DNA from: Sclerotinia nivalis
Lineage: Eukaryota > Ascomycota > Leotiomycetes > Helotiales > Sclerotiniaceae
DNA length: 64,000 nucleotides
Direction: 5' to 3'
Assembly (NCBI GenBank): GCA_029531795.1
Contig: JAPEIS010000012.1
Location: 2,232,001-2,296,000, forward strand
Shown: positions 11,398 through 22,042 of the stretch, one piece after another
Numbering within the stretch: position 1 is the stretch's first letter
Layout: every line of letters starts with the position of its first letter
The notes under the pieces: generated by a model
The model's input: only the letters and a program-made list of their open reading frames with translations
Databases searched by the model: none
Told to the model about the DNA's origin: nothing
Program-made: the position numbers and the translations under genes

Positions 11398-12636
11398 ATG
11401 GCAATTCGTGAGGATCTCGTGGCATCTGCCGTAAGTTATTCCAACTTCCTCACAAATTCGAATACTAATACGTAGCTAGGTTACATGTAAGAATATTTCA
11501 GTGAAGATAGCTTCATCATTTCTAATATTTCAACAGTTCTCCAGGACCCAAGTGTCTCTGCATCACCCTTAGAGAATCGAATCGCGTTTTTACAATCCAA
11601 AAACCTTACACAGGAGGAAGTAGATGCGGCATTAGGAAGAGCCAGCGGCGAACAATCGCCAGCATCACAAAACTATTCGAATTATCCACCACAACAGCAA
11701 GTAGCAAGACAGCCTCCACCTGCGTATGGAGGATATCAACAATACCCATGGCAACAGCTTCCGCCACTGGAGGTGCCGAAACGAGACTGGAGAGATTGGT
11801 TTATCATGGCTACAGTGACAGGTGGCATAGGATACGGAGCATATTTCCTAGCCAAGGTAAAGGTCTAAATTATTTGGAGGTATCAACTTTACTAACGTAT
11901 ACAGCGTTACATCTATCCAATAATTGCTCCTCCTACACCTCCGCAACTCGAACAAGATAAAAAGGAGATTGACGATTCCTTTGAAAAGGCATTTTCTCTT
12001 CTTGATCAGTTAGCAAAAGATACCGAGACCCTCAAGACATCCGAGCAAGAACGAACGGAACGATTAGATATAGCCTTAACCGAAGTAGAGACAGTGATTA
12101 ACGAGTTGAAATCTGCGAGCCGAAGAAGGGATGAAGAATCTCGACGCATGGGCGATGAAGTCAGAGGGCTTAAGGATTTAATACCCAAAGCTATGGAAGG
12201 ACAGAAGGAGGCAACAGATAACAGGTTAAAAGAATTGGCCGTTGAACTGAAGAGTTTGAAAACATTAATGGGTCAAAGAATGAATCCGCCTTCGACCATG
12301 AATCCATACAACAGAGTTCAGAGTGCAGCTTTACCCTCGACTCCTTCTCCAATCAACTCAACTACCCCTTCCAGCAATCCAACTCCTGCCGAGGATTCCC
12401 CGACTGAAAGCGTTACTCCTAGACCAGCATCTGTCAGTACTAGCTCAGGTACCGAGGCCGTAGCATCTGTCCAAGGTCGAAATGTCACTCCATTCAGCTT
12501 CACCACTGGTACGCCAGCAGGAGGAGCAAAGATTCCAGCTTGGCAAATGGCAGCTGCCAACAAGAGCACTAGCGCTATTCCTACCACTACCACTACAAAT
12601 GGTACACCGGAGGCAAGCGGATCAGCTCAGGCATAG
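11398..12636 (+). CDS. PEX14: Peroxisomal docking protein PEX14
   Basis: Predicted 363-aa peroxin of the peroxisomal import docking complex; it binds cargo receptors PEX5/PEX7 at the peroxisomal membrane. Exons 11398-11430, 11480-11486, 11537-11856 and 11905-12636. The 7-nt second exon (flanked by AG and GTAAGA) is needed to read SAVTFLQDPSV, the conserved start of the PEX14 N-terminal domain, continuing with SPLENRIAFLQSKNLTQEEV. A Pro/Gln-rich linker follows, then one hydrophobic segment at about 101-120 (WFIMATVTGGIGYGAYFLAK), a coiled coil to about 240, and a Ser/Thr/Pro-rich tail. The last intron has a perfect ACTAAC branch site at 11891-11896. Strong assignment. Confidence 0.95.
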
Positions 12637-13472
12637 ATCCCATATTGACATATTTTGGAGTCAGCGAAATTGCATGGAACGGCGTGTTAGGGTGTTAATG
12701 ACTAGGGATGTAGATTTTGGAATATGTAGCGTCGGAATATTGACAATATAATCTAATGGAGCACAGCTGTTTGTATTAAACCTATAATGTCAAGAGGTAG
12801 TACCATATTTAGTTGAAGGCAGGAATGTCAATTTGGTTGCGGCAAAAGTTCATCAATCTGGAACCCTTTGGAAATGTAAATTGAGAAGTCCAGGGTTGGA
12901 AAAGAGACGATGAATTTATTTTCAATGGTTTCTGAACGATTCTTCAAGACAGACTGCATAATCTGACTGCTTTTGAATAACACCGGCATAAGTGAAATAC
13001 TTCGCTTGACCAGAATCCTTCTCCAGCTTGAATCTCGAACATCCAAGGCAGACATCTAAGCGTACGAGACAGGACCGCTCACTGTCTATTCCCTTTCCCA
13101 CATATTCACAATCCAGAATCAATGTGCCACTGTGAATCTGCTTTAGAACGTGACATTACACCAGCCGAGGTTGATTAGCTTCACATGTGCAAGGTTAGTC
13201 GACTAAGTGGCATCTAGCAATTTCATACATCTTGTTTGCTATACTGAGTTAATTATCTTTATATATGGATTTGAGCTGAATTCAAGTTGAATTTATAGTA
13301 ATCCCTTATCGAAAAAATTACACGATCTTGGAAACAAGGAGATTGTTTAATTGTTGGTCAATCTAATGCATCTTCAATTTCTCTACCTATAACTTATACT
13401 GTTGTCCTCATCAACACTTACCCATATATCTCAAACTCGCCACCCAATTCTTAATCCACACATCCATCAGCC
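12637..13472. other. Intergenic, no supported gene
   Basis: Between PEX14 and the esterase, both plus strand. A short minus-strand open frame near 12828-13122 has no recognisable domain and is not called. The last 100 bp before the esterase ATG are C/T-rich, as is common in fungal promoters. Confidence 0.5.
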
Positions 13473-14996
13473 ATGGATACCTTCTCCTCCCTCTCCCTCG
13501 CAAAAGCCCTACTTCCCGAAATGCCCATGATAGGCAAAACCCTCTTCTCCCACACCCTAGGCCTCTCCCCCAATTCAACACATTGGGACCTCAAAACCGA
13601 ACTCACAGTCAACATTCTCCGCTCCTTCACATATGGCGTCCCGGGCTCCATTTCCAGAACCCAAGCCGCTACGCTGCATGACCCTGGTATCAAGGGTAGG
13701 ATCTGGATCTCTAAAGTCACATTACCAGTTCCATCAGAAGACGATGTGCGTCAAAAACTTTTTCAAGTAATAGAAGAGATGAAAGATCCAGGGGACTCGC
13801 AACATGAAGGTGGTTTTATAGAACCGGAGTTCTTGCCCGTAGAAGGCGAATGGACAGGCTATCGCGCTTCTTGCCCCAAAAGTGCTGCAAGATTGCGGAT
13901 ATCAGAAACCCAACAATACGCTGAAATGATGAAAGAAGTCACTTCTCCCGTGACAATTCTCCATATACACGGTGGCGCACATTGGCTTTTAGATCCAGCC
14001 AGTTATCGTCAACCACTTAAGAAACTGGCTAAATTAACAGGAGGACGAGTACTTTCCCTTCGGTATCGACTTGCACCGCAAAATCCTTTTCCAGCTGCTC
14101 TACTGGATTGTTTGGTTGCGTATCTAAATCTACTATTTCCACCAGCAGGTTCATTACATACTACTGTCTCTCCAGAAAATATCATCATATCCGGCGATAG
14201 CGCAGGAGGAAATCTTTCATTATCACTTTTACTCCTACTCCTGCATTTGAACAAAACATCCACACCAATAACTTGGAACGGCGAATCGCATCTCATACCA
14301 GTTCCAGCAGGTCTATCGCTAAATTCCCCCTGGACAGATCTCCTCTGTTCTTGTCCCTCGTTAGAAAGAAATAAAGCATATGATTACATACCTCCGCCCT
14401 CCATCTTCCCCCCTCCTCATTCCATCCGCTATCCCAGCTGCCCTCTCTGGCCTACCCCTTCTCCCCGCTCAAACATCTACTGCGAAGATACATTCCTCAT
14501 TCATCCCCTCGTATCTCCCTTGTCCGCAGGAGCCTCAGCATGGAAAGGAAGTCCACCCATCCTCTTCCAAATCGGAACCGAGCTACTAGCTGATGAGAGT
14601 AAAATATTGGCGGCTAGGATGGCAAATGTGGGGGTAACCATTAGATGGGAGGAATATGAGTACATGCCGCATTGTTTCGCGCTTTTGCTACCGCATTTGA
14701 GGGGTACGAAGAGGTGTTTTGAGAGTTGGGCGAGGTTTTGTGGGGAGGTTGGTGGGGTGCAAGAGATGGAGAAGGGAGAGAAAAAGAGAGAGATAACGGC
14801 GAGTGGAGTGAAGATTAGCGCGAACGGTGTAAAGGAGACGGAGGTCGATGTGAAAGGGTTGTGGGAGGAGAGTGATGAGGTTGTGCTGGAGAGGATGAGG
14901 GAGAGGGAGAGCGTTTTGGTTTCATGGGGGAAGGAGGTGGATGGGAATGGAAATGAGAATGTGAATGGGGGAGGGAATGAGAGGGCGAGGTTGTGA
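13473..14996 (+). CDS. Alpha/beta hydrolase, HSL-type esterase/lipase
   Basis: Single-exon, 507-aa alpha/beta hydrolase of the hormone-sensitive-lipase group. The oxyanion-hole motif is HGGAHW (from residue 166), the nucleophile elbow GDSAGGNL (Ser243); the likely acid is Asp374 in LLADESK and the likely base His400 in YMPHCF. Substrate is unknown; relatives hydrolyse small acyl or steryl esters, and no signal peptide is visible, so a cytosolic or organellar enzyme is likely. After about residue 430 the sequence is low-complexity (Glu, Lys, Gly, Asn) and adds about 75 residues to the usual fold. The coding strand changes from C-rich in the first kilobase to strongly G-rich in the last 400 bp. 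It converges with HMG-CoA synthase. Confidence 0.88.
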   Translation: MDTFSSLSLAKALLPEMPMIGKTLFSHTLGLSPNSTHWDLKTELTVNILRSFTYGVPGSISRTQAATLHDPGIKGRIWISKVTLPVPSEDDVRQKLFQVIEEMKDPGDSQHEGGFIEPEFLPVEGEWTGYRASCPKSAARLRISETQQYAEMMKEVTSPVTILHIHGGAHWLLDPASYRQPLKKLAKLTGGRVLSLRYRLAPQNPFPAALLDCLVAYLNLLFPPAGSLHTTVSPENIIISGDSAGGNLSLSLLLLLLHLNKTSTPITWNGESHLIPVPAGLSLNSPWTDLLCSCPSLERNKAYDYIPPPSIFPPPHSIRYPSCPLWPTPSPRSNIYCEDTFLIHPLVSPLSAGASAWKGSPPILFQIGTELLADESKILAARMANVGVTIRWEEYEYMPHCFALLLPHLRGTKRCFESWARFCGEVGGVQEMEKGEKKREITASGVKISANGVKETEVDVKGLWEESDEVVLERMRERESVLVSWGKEVDGNGNENVNGGGNERARL

Positions 14997-15561
14997 GGTG
15001 AGGATTTAGGGATTAGATGAGAGATGAGAATAACGGATAGAATATTAATCAATAATTAACCAAGAAAATAAAATATTTTGATCACTAGCCCCCGGACATA
15101 TTAAAGATCATCATAATCAGCAGTCCATCACCAGAAAGAAAAAGACTCAAGCATATTGATACCTGAACCGAAATCCAAAATTATCATCCTCATATCTATC
15201 ATTGCGCTGTCTATCTATGTGTAAGGCAAGGCCTGAGAACATTCAACCACCGCTCATATAATGCTTCATTTCCGCTTTTGTTCTCCACAATCCTCCATCA
15301 GTATCAAAAGTATTAAAATTCCTATTTCGTTGAAATCATCCCATGCATTTAAATTTCCATCCCCTCCCACTTTCCAGCACCTTTATCTACCGTACTCTCC
15401 GTCACTTTAGACGTAAAGAGTTAATGCAAGCAAATATCGCGCTCTATATAGAATAACCGTGGACATGCAATTTGACGAAAGAAAAAAAAGCCGTCCCAAT
15501 CAATCTATGGCATGTATCATGCAAAAAGATCCGCAGTCAAATTAAAATCGATTTTGAGAAG
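14997..15561. other. Convergent intergenic region
   Basis: Lies between the stop codons of the esterase (+) and HMG-CoA synthase (-), so it holds two 3' UTRs. The plus strand is G-rich next to the esterase and C-rich by about 15350. No gene seen. Confidence 0.55.
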
Positions 15562-17133
15562 TTATGCCTTGATCTCGTATTCTCGGCGGAACATATCATC
15601 AACGCTCTTGAGATAGTAGGTATCCTTAGCGATGGTGTCTGGGCTACCTTGTGGGGTGTATGACTTTTGGAGATGGGCTTGCTTGCGGAGATTGCAGAAC
15701 TGTTGTATGTTAGCACAAGATCCAAAAGTTACTTCTCACAATATTATTCATACCTCTTCGTAAACCTCCGGGGCGACGGTTCGGCGAGCGTCAAGTCTTT
15801 CCTGTAGGTTCAAAGCGTTTGCCATGGTCTCAGTAGAACCGTTGATCTTCAAGGAGAACAAACTTGCGGCCAAACCACTTCCGTAACTGAAAACACCAAT
15901 TCTTTTTCCTTGAAGAGTAGCGCTGTCAACGTTGCTCAACAAACTGACCAACCCACCATAAACACTGGCAGTGTACATGTTTCCGCACATGGTTGGGACT
16001 TGGATACTGGGTTGTACGCGCTCATTGAAACGCTTCTTTGTCAATCCCATGAATGTCTTCTCAACAACCTTGTCGCTCAAAGACTTGGCATAGTCCATAT
16101 CTCTCAACTCAGCTGGAACATCAGCAAAAGTGGATGCGGTCGGGTTAGCAAGATAGTCGTTGTAAAGCATACGGGCGTATGACTTGGAAACGAGCTTGCA
16201 GGTAGGGGCGTGGAAGGTCATATAATCGAAACGATCAATAGGAGACTTTGTTGATTCCTCTGAGACGGCACCATTTGTGTGTCCGTTAGCTAAAGGCTTG
16301 AGAGTTTGTTCCCGCTTGTTGTATGCCTTGTAGCAAGCATCAACTGCTTCGGTATAACATTTGAGAGAGAAATGGCCGTCAACGATTGGATACTCGCTAG
16401 TAAGATCTGGCTTGTAGAAATCGTAGGCGTGTTGCATGTATGTTCCACGAAGACCAGGCTCAACAACAACTGGAGCGTTTGGTCCAATCAACATGGCAAC
16501 AGCTCCAGCACCTCCAGTTGGACGCGCAGCGCCCTTGGCATATAAAGCAATATCTCCAGCAACCACAATGGCATCTCTTCCATCCCATGCGGATGATTCA
16601 ACCCAGTTAACAGCGTTGAATACAGCATTGGTACCACCGTAGCATGCATTAACGGTATCAATTCCCTCAATATTCGAGTTTTCTCCAAACAATTGCATGA
16701 GAACGGATTTTACGGATTTCGATTTATCGAGGAGGGTTTCTGTGCCAACTTCAAGACGTCCAATGGTGTTTGTATCAATGCTGTACTTGCTGAGAAGACG
16801 GGAGGTAACGGTTAAGGCAAAAGAGTAAATATCTGCAAGATGTCATGAATAAGTAAAACCCCCGACACCTGTTGCGAACATGTATATTCTCACCTTCTCT
16901 ATCATCGCAGAAGCTCATCTTAGTTTGCCCAAGACCAATTGTGTATTTCCCTGCACTAACGCCATCGAATTTCTCGAGCTCTTCTTGAGCAACACACTGG
17001 CGGGGACACGCAAGTTAGTTTCCAGAGTAAACAAACGGGATTCTGCAGAAATAAATGAGATATGGTGAATTACCTGACTTGGGAAGTAAATTTCAATGGC
17101 CTTAATGCCGATATTTTGAGGACGAGTAGACAT
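15562..17133 (-). CDS. ERG13: Hydroxymethylglutaryl-CoA synthase
   Basis: Predicted 459-aa HMG-CoA synthase, which condenses acetyl-CoA with acetoacetyl-CoA in the mevalonate/ergosterol pathway. Exons 17133-17074, 16996-16894, 16832-15754 and 15699-15562 join in phase. The N-terminus reads [20 protein letters not shown] then [24 protein letters not shown], classic for the family. The catalytic Cys is Cys118 in NACYGGTNA; the general-base Glu is in [13 protein letters not shown]; the active-site His is in [14 protein letters not shown]; the glycine-rich GSGLAASLF motif is near the C-terminus. Length is normal for fungi. The enzyme is usually cytosolic. Its upstream flank is an unusually long 4.9-kb gene-free block. 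No sterol-response element was recognised close to the start. Confidence 0.97.
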
Positions 17134-20100
17134 GATTGCGAGGGGCGGTGTACTTTGAGGTTTTGATTTGAAGGTATCTGGATGGTCCGGTAGAGTTTCT
17201 AGAGCAAGCTTTTTGAATATTTGTATGTACAAGTCAAGAAATTTGACGAGACTGAAGATAAAGATTGACGTTAGTATTGTTCGAAATTACCACTTTACAA
17301 AGTGAATTAGAATAAAATAAAATAAAAGGGTTGTGTCCTCCAAAACAATAATAAAAAGGGGAAAAGTAATAAAGAAATATCTTTAAATTTTTTTGGTTAT
17401 CAGTATCAACAAAATAAATTCCAATTTCCCACTAGACCGCCGCCAGCACAGCCCGATAATCGGTAGAGCGCCTAAAAGGATATGATCCCATGTCCATTCA
17501 CGCCATTCATAGTAAAGTCTCCCTCAACAATTTACAACTAACGAAATTAAGAAAGACAGCAAGTGGATTGATTTTAACTTACCGATAGATATATGATATC
17601 TAGATTCAATCTTGATATTCACACAAGACTCTATGGTGGAGTTATATACGAAAGATATATGAGGAAATTCAGATAGTTTTCTTTTCGTTTGGGGGATTTG
17701 CTGTGCAATTTATACTTTGTCTATTTCTCTCATTCATTCTAAAGGACTCGTAACTTTGGGTGTGTGGTGTTACGTGCATACATTTGACAACGGATATGTT
17801 AAAGAAGATTGAACCCTTTTAACTAATGCAGACCCCTGAGTTTCCATGACAGGACATTCCAACTTCTTCTCCATCTTGACTTTCTGCTATCCTTGAGATT
17901 ATATAAGGAAATCGGCCTCCGAGAAACGAGAAAAGGGAAGACTTGATATCATGAACTAACTGCATTACCGGCGATTTGAAATAAAGGAGCGAGTGAGGTG
18001 GCAATTGGAGGGAAAGTTTCAAGTACGGTCGCAGCTCTTGTGTTGCGTGAGAAAGAGAAAGGGACCAAATGAGATTGTGATATGGGACAGCTTATGCAGG
18101 AACGACGATCAAGTCAAGCCGAACTCGTGAGAGCTTACCATTTGAGAAATGGCTGACAGATCATCAACTTTTTCGCATCTCAACTCAGATCCAATCGTCA
18201 AATACGTCCTACTGCATTTCTATAAGAGGAAAAAAAGCAACGTTTAGCATCTATTATCTTCACCCCAAGTCTTTTTCTCTTCAAGGTTCAGCGCACAAAG
18301 CCAGAAAGGGTACAAAATCATGAAACCTCCCGATGTAAGACTGTGCCACAGCGATGTAAATCTCACCATTCACACGAGCATTGGTAGAGTCAACATATTT
18401 ACAGAACATACTCAAGTATGAATTGAGTGGAAAAGTTTTCCCCGGCCCGAGAGGATAGTTTCCATGGATTTCTGTACATTAGCTCGTCTTGGATTAAGGT
18501 TTCTATTATCAGATTATCTTTTTGATCAGATAAGATTTATCTTTTGATCTAGGATATTCTCCATAAAGGGTGTCCACAACCTCTCACTTCAAACAGGGTT
18601 TTCGTTTGCTATGTGTCATGATGTCGGAACTTATTGAAGGAATTCTTCAAAATGGTGTCAAAATGGATCTGAGAACCTTGGGGATGAGCTAAAGGTTCAT
18701 ATAAATTACCTCACCACGGCGGGATATACGTGCAGCCTTGTCATTATCTCCAAATGATCTATCATTCAAGGCAAGTCGACACTTGGAAACTACAAGTTAA
18801 CGCCATACATCTCGATACAGTATATATATTGCCTCACCCAAAGTCTTTCCATCCGGGGATTTGACGATGGGATGTGAAAAGAATCCAAGCGACGATTTCC
18901 CATCCTTTTGATACTAAAATCGAAAGACCTTCAAAATTTCCAGAAGAAGCTACTACGTAAAAAAAAAGTACGGTACCAAGCGCTTCTAGAAACCAGGAAC
19001 AGGGACCTTCAAGGAAAACGTGATCCGACAAAGGAACAATTCTTCCCACATTTAAGTGAGTTTGGTATCAAATACGTGTCGGCAGCACGAAATCAGTAGC
19101 GAGTTGCGAATTCGCCCAAACATACAATATTCAAGTAGAGAGAGGATGGGTGAAATTTCGAAATAATGGAATCTTCACTGTCGGGATTTGTTTGGAAGTT
19201 TGGACGAATGTCATTAGGTACCGTATCTCCAAAGTACGAGGAAAATATTCATCCCACAGCAGAGTATGAGGGGAAGGTTGATGGAAGATTTTGGCCCTCT
19301 AAACGGTTTGATCAGATGCCCAGGTCAAATAGATCACTTCCATAATAGATAGGTATTTGTGTGGTATTCCAAAAAATTCGACATAACATCGGCTGCTGCG
19401 TCGAGGATAAATACACAAGTCCTTGTGACATAGTTCATATCAACTCTCTTTTCCACCCCAGCATCGGTACCAAATTAAGCATCGAATTCGGATTTCAGAT
19501 TATCTCTCTACAGGTATCAACTTTCAAGCTTTTCTTCTCTGAACAGAGATGTTTGAACTTTGGATTGAGGAAGACGGGACGAGAGCCTAGTGCCAAGATG
19601 TTGCTCCCGACAACCATCCGTTGAACAAGAACGAAACGGGCATCGATCGTATTTGATTTTACATAGCGAGCAACCTCAAGAGCATTTTTGGGGGACCATA
19701 ATACATTCTGGAATGTCAATGTTTCTTCTTTCTACACAGGGGAATTTTTCAATATTGAATGGGTCACTGAAAACAATGCATGTGCACTATACCGGAAATG
19801 TATCGAGTGCTTCACGTGTGTCGGGTGATGTCCAGGTATGTATGAGTTTACGGCAGTTGGCCTGCATGGTTAGATGCGAATAGTGGTGTGAAAAGATTTA
19901 TCCCATGTTCAATTCTTGGATTGGTGTGGTTGGTGTAGTATCAAATACACGGACATCAATACCGATGAGGCAACAGGTTGAAAGATAGTGAAATGAATGA
20001 AAAGAAAATTCTTCAAGCATGTAAAAAACTTGTCAGATCCATTATTTGGGTATCAGTAGAGGATGGGGGGGGGGAATGGAGGGTGAAGATACATGAAAGG

Positions 20101-22042
20101 TACTCTTATATTTTTGCAGCAGAAAAATGCGTGGTTGGATGAGACACCCCACCACCTCAGCCCCCTTCATCGCCTCGCTACTAGGAAAATCACCCAATTA
20201 CTGGATAAATTGTTGCCAGTCTTCAACAGAGTTATTAGAGATGAAGGATGATACCAAGGTATCATTCCACTTTGTAAAGTAGACAAATTTATATTGAGGG
20301 AATCAGAAACATTACACCATACCGCAACCCCATCCTCGCTACCCTTGTAAAGCCTTGCCGGTCTCACAGCCAAAAACTCTATATCTATGCCAATAGATTT
20401 CCCAGTTTTTGTCGATGATATTCCGAATCAAGACCTCTTCTATCCAGAAATGCTGGAGCGTAAGCACAAGTCGGTTTACGTATTTAATTGAATTTGTACA
20501 TTTCAATGTTCGAGTTTGAAAAGGCTGTCAACTGGTCGGCGAGACGGAATAGCTTCAGAGATCAGTTCTAATCGGAATTCTATACTAATCAAACCCCGTG
20601 CATACAAGGACCTATCTCCCAAGCCAGCCAATTCGATAATCATTATGACATCGACATCGGGCATTTTTGGATTTAAGGTTGTTGACTCTTTAGGCTTTCC
20701 TTAAGCCCTGAAAACTTTCAACAGACCCGTACCATACCCACCCACACTTTTAACCACTTTTAGTTTTCACAGTTTCAGTGATGGAATGCTGCCAATAATG
20801 GAATCTCTGTCGAACTGGGGTAAAGAAATGGATAATCAGAAGAATGAATACATAACTCTCCATTCTCTAAAATACTTAAAGTACAACTCGCAGTCAACAC
20901 ATTGCATCTATAAAAGGTTGATGAAATAGATTATTTGTTTGAATACCTCAACTAGACAGTACAAATAAGTCCGACCGAAGAAATCCAGTCTGTGACGGTA
21001 CTTGTACTGTATACCGGAATTTTAACGATGCGATCTTCCATGTCTTCTTATGTAGTTGGGTATCTAATATTCTGGTGATTGACACTCTTTTTCCTTTTTC
21101 GCATTTGCTCCGACCACATTTGCTCCTATGTGTACTTTTTTGTACCAAGTTTTCATCTTAGCTTTTATAAGTATCTAGGTAGGCAGGGGAATAGATACAA
21201 CAATCTAGTATTAGAATTAGACACACACAAGCACTTGGAGGATTGGAGCATATCTTTATCATCTTCCAACCTTATCTTATTTTGGAAGAATGCTCCATGA
21301 TTAAAATGGTTACTTTTCTAATATAAACTAATACAGATCGACAAGAACATCAGGAACAACAGGAACAACAGGAACCATTCAAAATGAATACACACAGTTC
21401 TACATACCAACTGTAGGACCTATTAACAGTTATGAGCATTCCCATTTCTTGAGCCATTCTAAACCAATTAATCAATTAGCCAATGATTTATTTCATTTCA
21501 TTTCATTTCATTGGATCAAAATCATCATTAAGCGAATTCTTCAGATCCACTTCTACCGTCTCGGATGAGGAACTTGGCGTACTTGTACTTGGCGATCTTC
21601 TTCTCAACTGGTCCAACAACATGAAGCAGCTTTCTCTCAAACACTCTCTCCTGGAAAATACCTTCAAACCCCCAATTTGTGTACTACACCAAAGGAAATC
21701 CATTCCTACAACCCCCAATTCACACTCATTTTACACTTCAAATCACAAATTCAATAAATAATCCACTTCATGTTATTTTGATTATCATCTCATATTAACG
21801 CGAATAACGACAGATACAGATAAAACGACAACGACAACGACAATCGAAACTAGAATATATCGATATCTTCTTTTACCTTTCATGAATAAACGATCAATTA
21901 TATAGCATTCCACTCACTGCAGGAGGTACCATTTAGAAGCTGTACGTACGGACTTGGATTGAGGCGTGGGTCGTGAGAGTGTTGAACACTCGGGAGTGCG
22001 CGGACATCCGAGGTCTCAATAGGCGCTCACTCGATCGAAAAA
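17134..22042. other. 4.9-kb gene-free block between divergent genes
   Basis: The longest stretch without a recognisable gene. It separates the divergent starts of HMG-CoA synthase (-) and the type II membrane protein (+). The longest open frames (about 60-100 codons, for example near 19361-19883) show no domain, no convincing introns and no codon bias. I see a poly-G run near 20066-20075, a GGAACAACA tandem near 21350-21376 and an ACGACA tandem near 21825-21843. No terminal inverted repeats, tRNA or intact transposase were found. It may hold long 5' UTRs, non-coding transcripts or a decayed element. Confidence 0.5.

Noticed and set aside
12828..13122. Minus-strand open frames downstream of PEX14
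   Set aside because: Short, no recognisable domain, no supporting intron structure, and inside an expected 3' flank.
17440..17505. Possible tRNA: a D-arm-like TCGGTAGAGCGCC sequence
   Set aside because: The A-box resemblance is not followed by a GGTTCGANTCC B-box at the right distance and no acceptor stem pairs.
19361..19883. Two adjacent open frames of about 90 codons in the gene desert
   Set aside because: No domain or codon bias, and they do not join in phase through credible introns.
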